In this document: piece by piece, positions 5,574 to 6,327 of the stretch
Position numbering within the stretch: position 1 is the first letter of the stretch
Layout: each line of letters opens with the position of its first letter
Made by a program: the position numbers and the translations under genes
The notes under the pieces: model-generated
What the model saw: only the letters and a program-made list of their open reading frames with translations
What the model was told of the DNA's origin: nothing
Database searches by the model: none
Origin: Xanthobacteraceae bacterium
Lineage (GTDB): Bacteria > Pseudomonadota > Alphaproteobacteria > Rhizobiales > Xanthobacteraceae
Assembly: GCA_030648135.1 (NCBI GenBank)
Contig: JAUSIF010000112.1
Location: 1 to 6,327, forward strand
Length of the DNA stretch: 6,327 nucleotides
Reading direction: 5' to 3'

Positions 5574-6323
5574 ATGCCCGCGAAGTCCGATCAAACCCGA
5601 CGCACATTGCTGCTCACCGGCGCGAGCCGCGGCATCGGTCATGCTACGGTCAAGCGATTTTCGAGCGCGGGCTGGAGGGTCATCACTTGCTCGCGTCATG
5701 GCTTCCCCGAGGAATGTCCGTGGGAGGCGGGTCCTGAGGATCATATTCAGGTCGATCTCGCCGACCCCGAAGCGACGATCGAAGCCATCGCCGAGATCAA
5801 GCGCCGTCTCACCGGCGGCGAGCTGCACGCCCTCGTAAACAATGCCGGCATCTCGCCCAAGAGCGCGGACGGCAAGCGCCTCGGAACCTTGGAGACTTCG
5901 CTCGAAGCGTGGCGCCATGTCTTTCAGGTCAATTTTTTCGCGCCGATCATGCTGGCCCGCGGCTTGATGGAGGAACTCAAGCGCGCACATGGCGCGGTCG
6001 TGAATGTGACCTCGATCGCTGGATCGCGCGTGCATCCCTTCGCGGGCGCGGCCTATGCCACCTCGAAGGCGGCGCTCGCGTCGCTGACACGGGAGATGGC
6101 GGCCGACTTCGGCCCGATCGGAATCCGCGTGAATTCCATCGCGCCGGGCGAAATCGACACCGCGATCCTGTCGCCCGGTACCGACAAGATCGTCGAGCAG
6201 ATCCCCTTGCGCCGCCTCGGTCAGCCCGACGAGGTGGCGAAGATCATCTATGTGCTGTGCACGGAGACGGCGTCCTATCTCAACGGTGCGGAGATCCACA
6301 TCAATGGCGGCCAGCACGTGTGA
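5574..6323 (+). CDS. Short-chain dehydrogenase/reductase (classical SDR), substrate unknown
   Basis: This 249-residue protein is a complete classical SDR, a Rossmann-fold NAD(P)-dependent oxidoreductase of the cytoplasm. TGASRGIG at 15-22 binds the cofactor. Arg41 in CSRHG, just after the second strand, suggests NADP(H) preference. DL at 61-62, NNAG at 89-92, and the catalytic tetrad Asn120, Ser147, Tyr161 and Lys165 (YATSK at 161-165) are all present. RVNSIAPGEIDT follows, and the end LNGAEIHINGGQHV is the usual C-terminal strand. FPEECPWEAGPEDHIQVDL at about 44-62 is a distinctive insertion that I associate with the homologue found beside pdxH in rhizobia. I chose ATG at 5574 because AGGA lies 7 bases upstream; an in-frame GTG at 5559 would add five residues and has no good site. 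It follows pdxH by 26 bases. The substrate cannot be read from sequence; a link to B6 metabolism rests only on position. Confidence 0.93.
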   Translation: MPAKSDQTRRTLLLTGASRGIGHATVKRFSSAGWRVITCSRHGFPEECPWEAGPEDHIQVDLADPEATIEAIAEIKRRLTGGELHALVNNAGISPKSADGKRLGTLETSLEAWRHVFQVNFFAPIMLARGLMEELKRAHGAVVNVTSIAGSRVHPFAGAAYATSKAALASLTREMAADFGPIGIRVNSIAPGEIDTAILSPGTDKIVEQIPLRRLGQPDEVAKIIYVLCTETASYLNGAEIHINGGQHV

Positions 6324-6327
6324 GCGG

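Noticed and set aside
5538..6317. Minus-strand open frame of 259 codons opposite the SDR gene
   Set aside because: The plus strand carries a complete catalytic SDR; the opposite frame is a compositional shadow.

Overview
The window reads as a GC-rich chromosomal segment of an alphaproteobacterium, most likely of the order Hyphomicrobiales (Rhizobiales). The evidence is the sequence type of FabI, DnaJ and PdxH, the presence of an RT0821/Lpp0805-type lipoprotein, and a neighbourhood of aroC, fabI, a DnaJ-family gene, pdxH and an SDR gene that I recall from rhizobial genomes. There is no tRNA, rRNA, insertion sequence, CRISPR array or phage-like gene. Every gap between genes is shorter than 160 bases.

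The left part (1-1792) is on the minus strand. Read in the direction of transcription it holds fabI (enoyl-ACP reductase), a small secreted protein of unknown function 32 bases downstream, and the 5' end of aroC (chorismate synthase), which runs off the left edge. The three may be co-transcribed. fabI has a possible promoter at 1815-1842, and a hairpin covers its start codon and ribosome binding site.

The centre (1793-3243) is a plus-strand two-gene signalling module: an ECF sigma factor and a single-pass membrane anti-sigma factor of the RsiW type without zinc ligands. A GGAAT-N17-CGTT element, close to known alphaproteobacterial ECF promoters, lies just upstream, so the module probably activates itself. 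It is divergent from fabI and convergent with dnaJ.

The right part has a minus-strand pair (4819-3273): a short lipoprotein, then a zinc-finger-less DnaJ/CbpA-type co-chaperone starting with GTG. Divergent from it is a plus-strand pair: pdxH (pyridoxine 5'-phosphate oxidase, vitamin B6 synthesis) and a short-chain dehydrogenase/reductase that is complete and ends four bases before the window edge. A 17-base dyad lies between the two divergent pairs.

Most of the window is housekeeping: fatty acid, aromatic and vitamin B6 synthesis plus protein folding. The accessory-looking parts are the ECF/anti-sigma module, the secreted protein next to fabI, and several small dyads at gene starts. I found no convincing new multi-gene system; the ECF module with its apparent self-promoter is the most worthwhile target.
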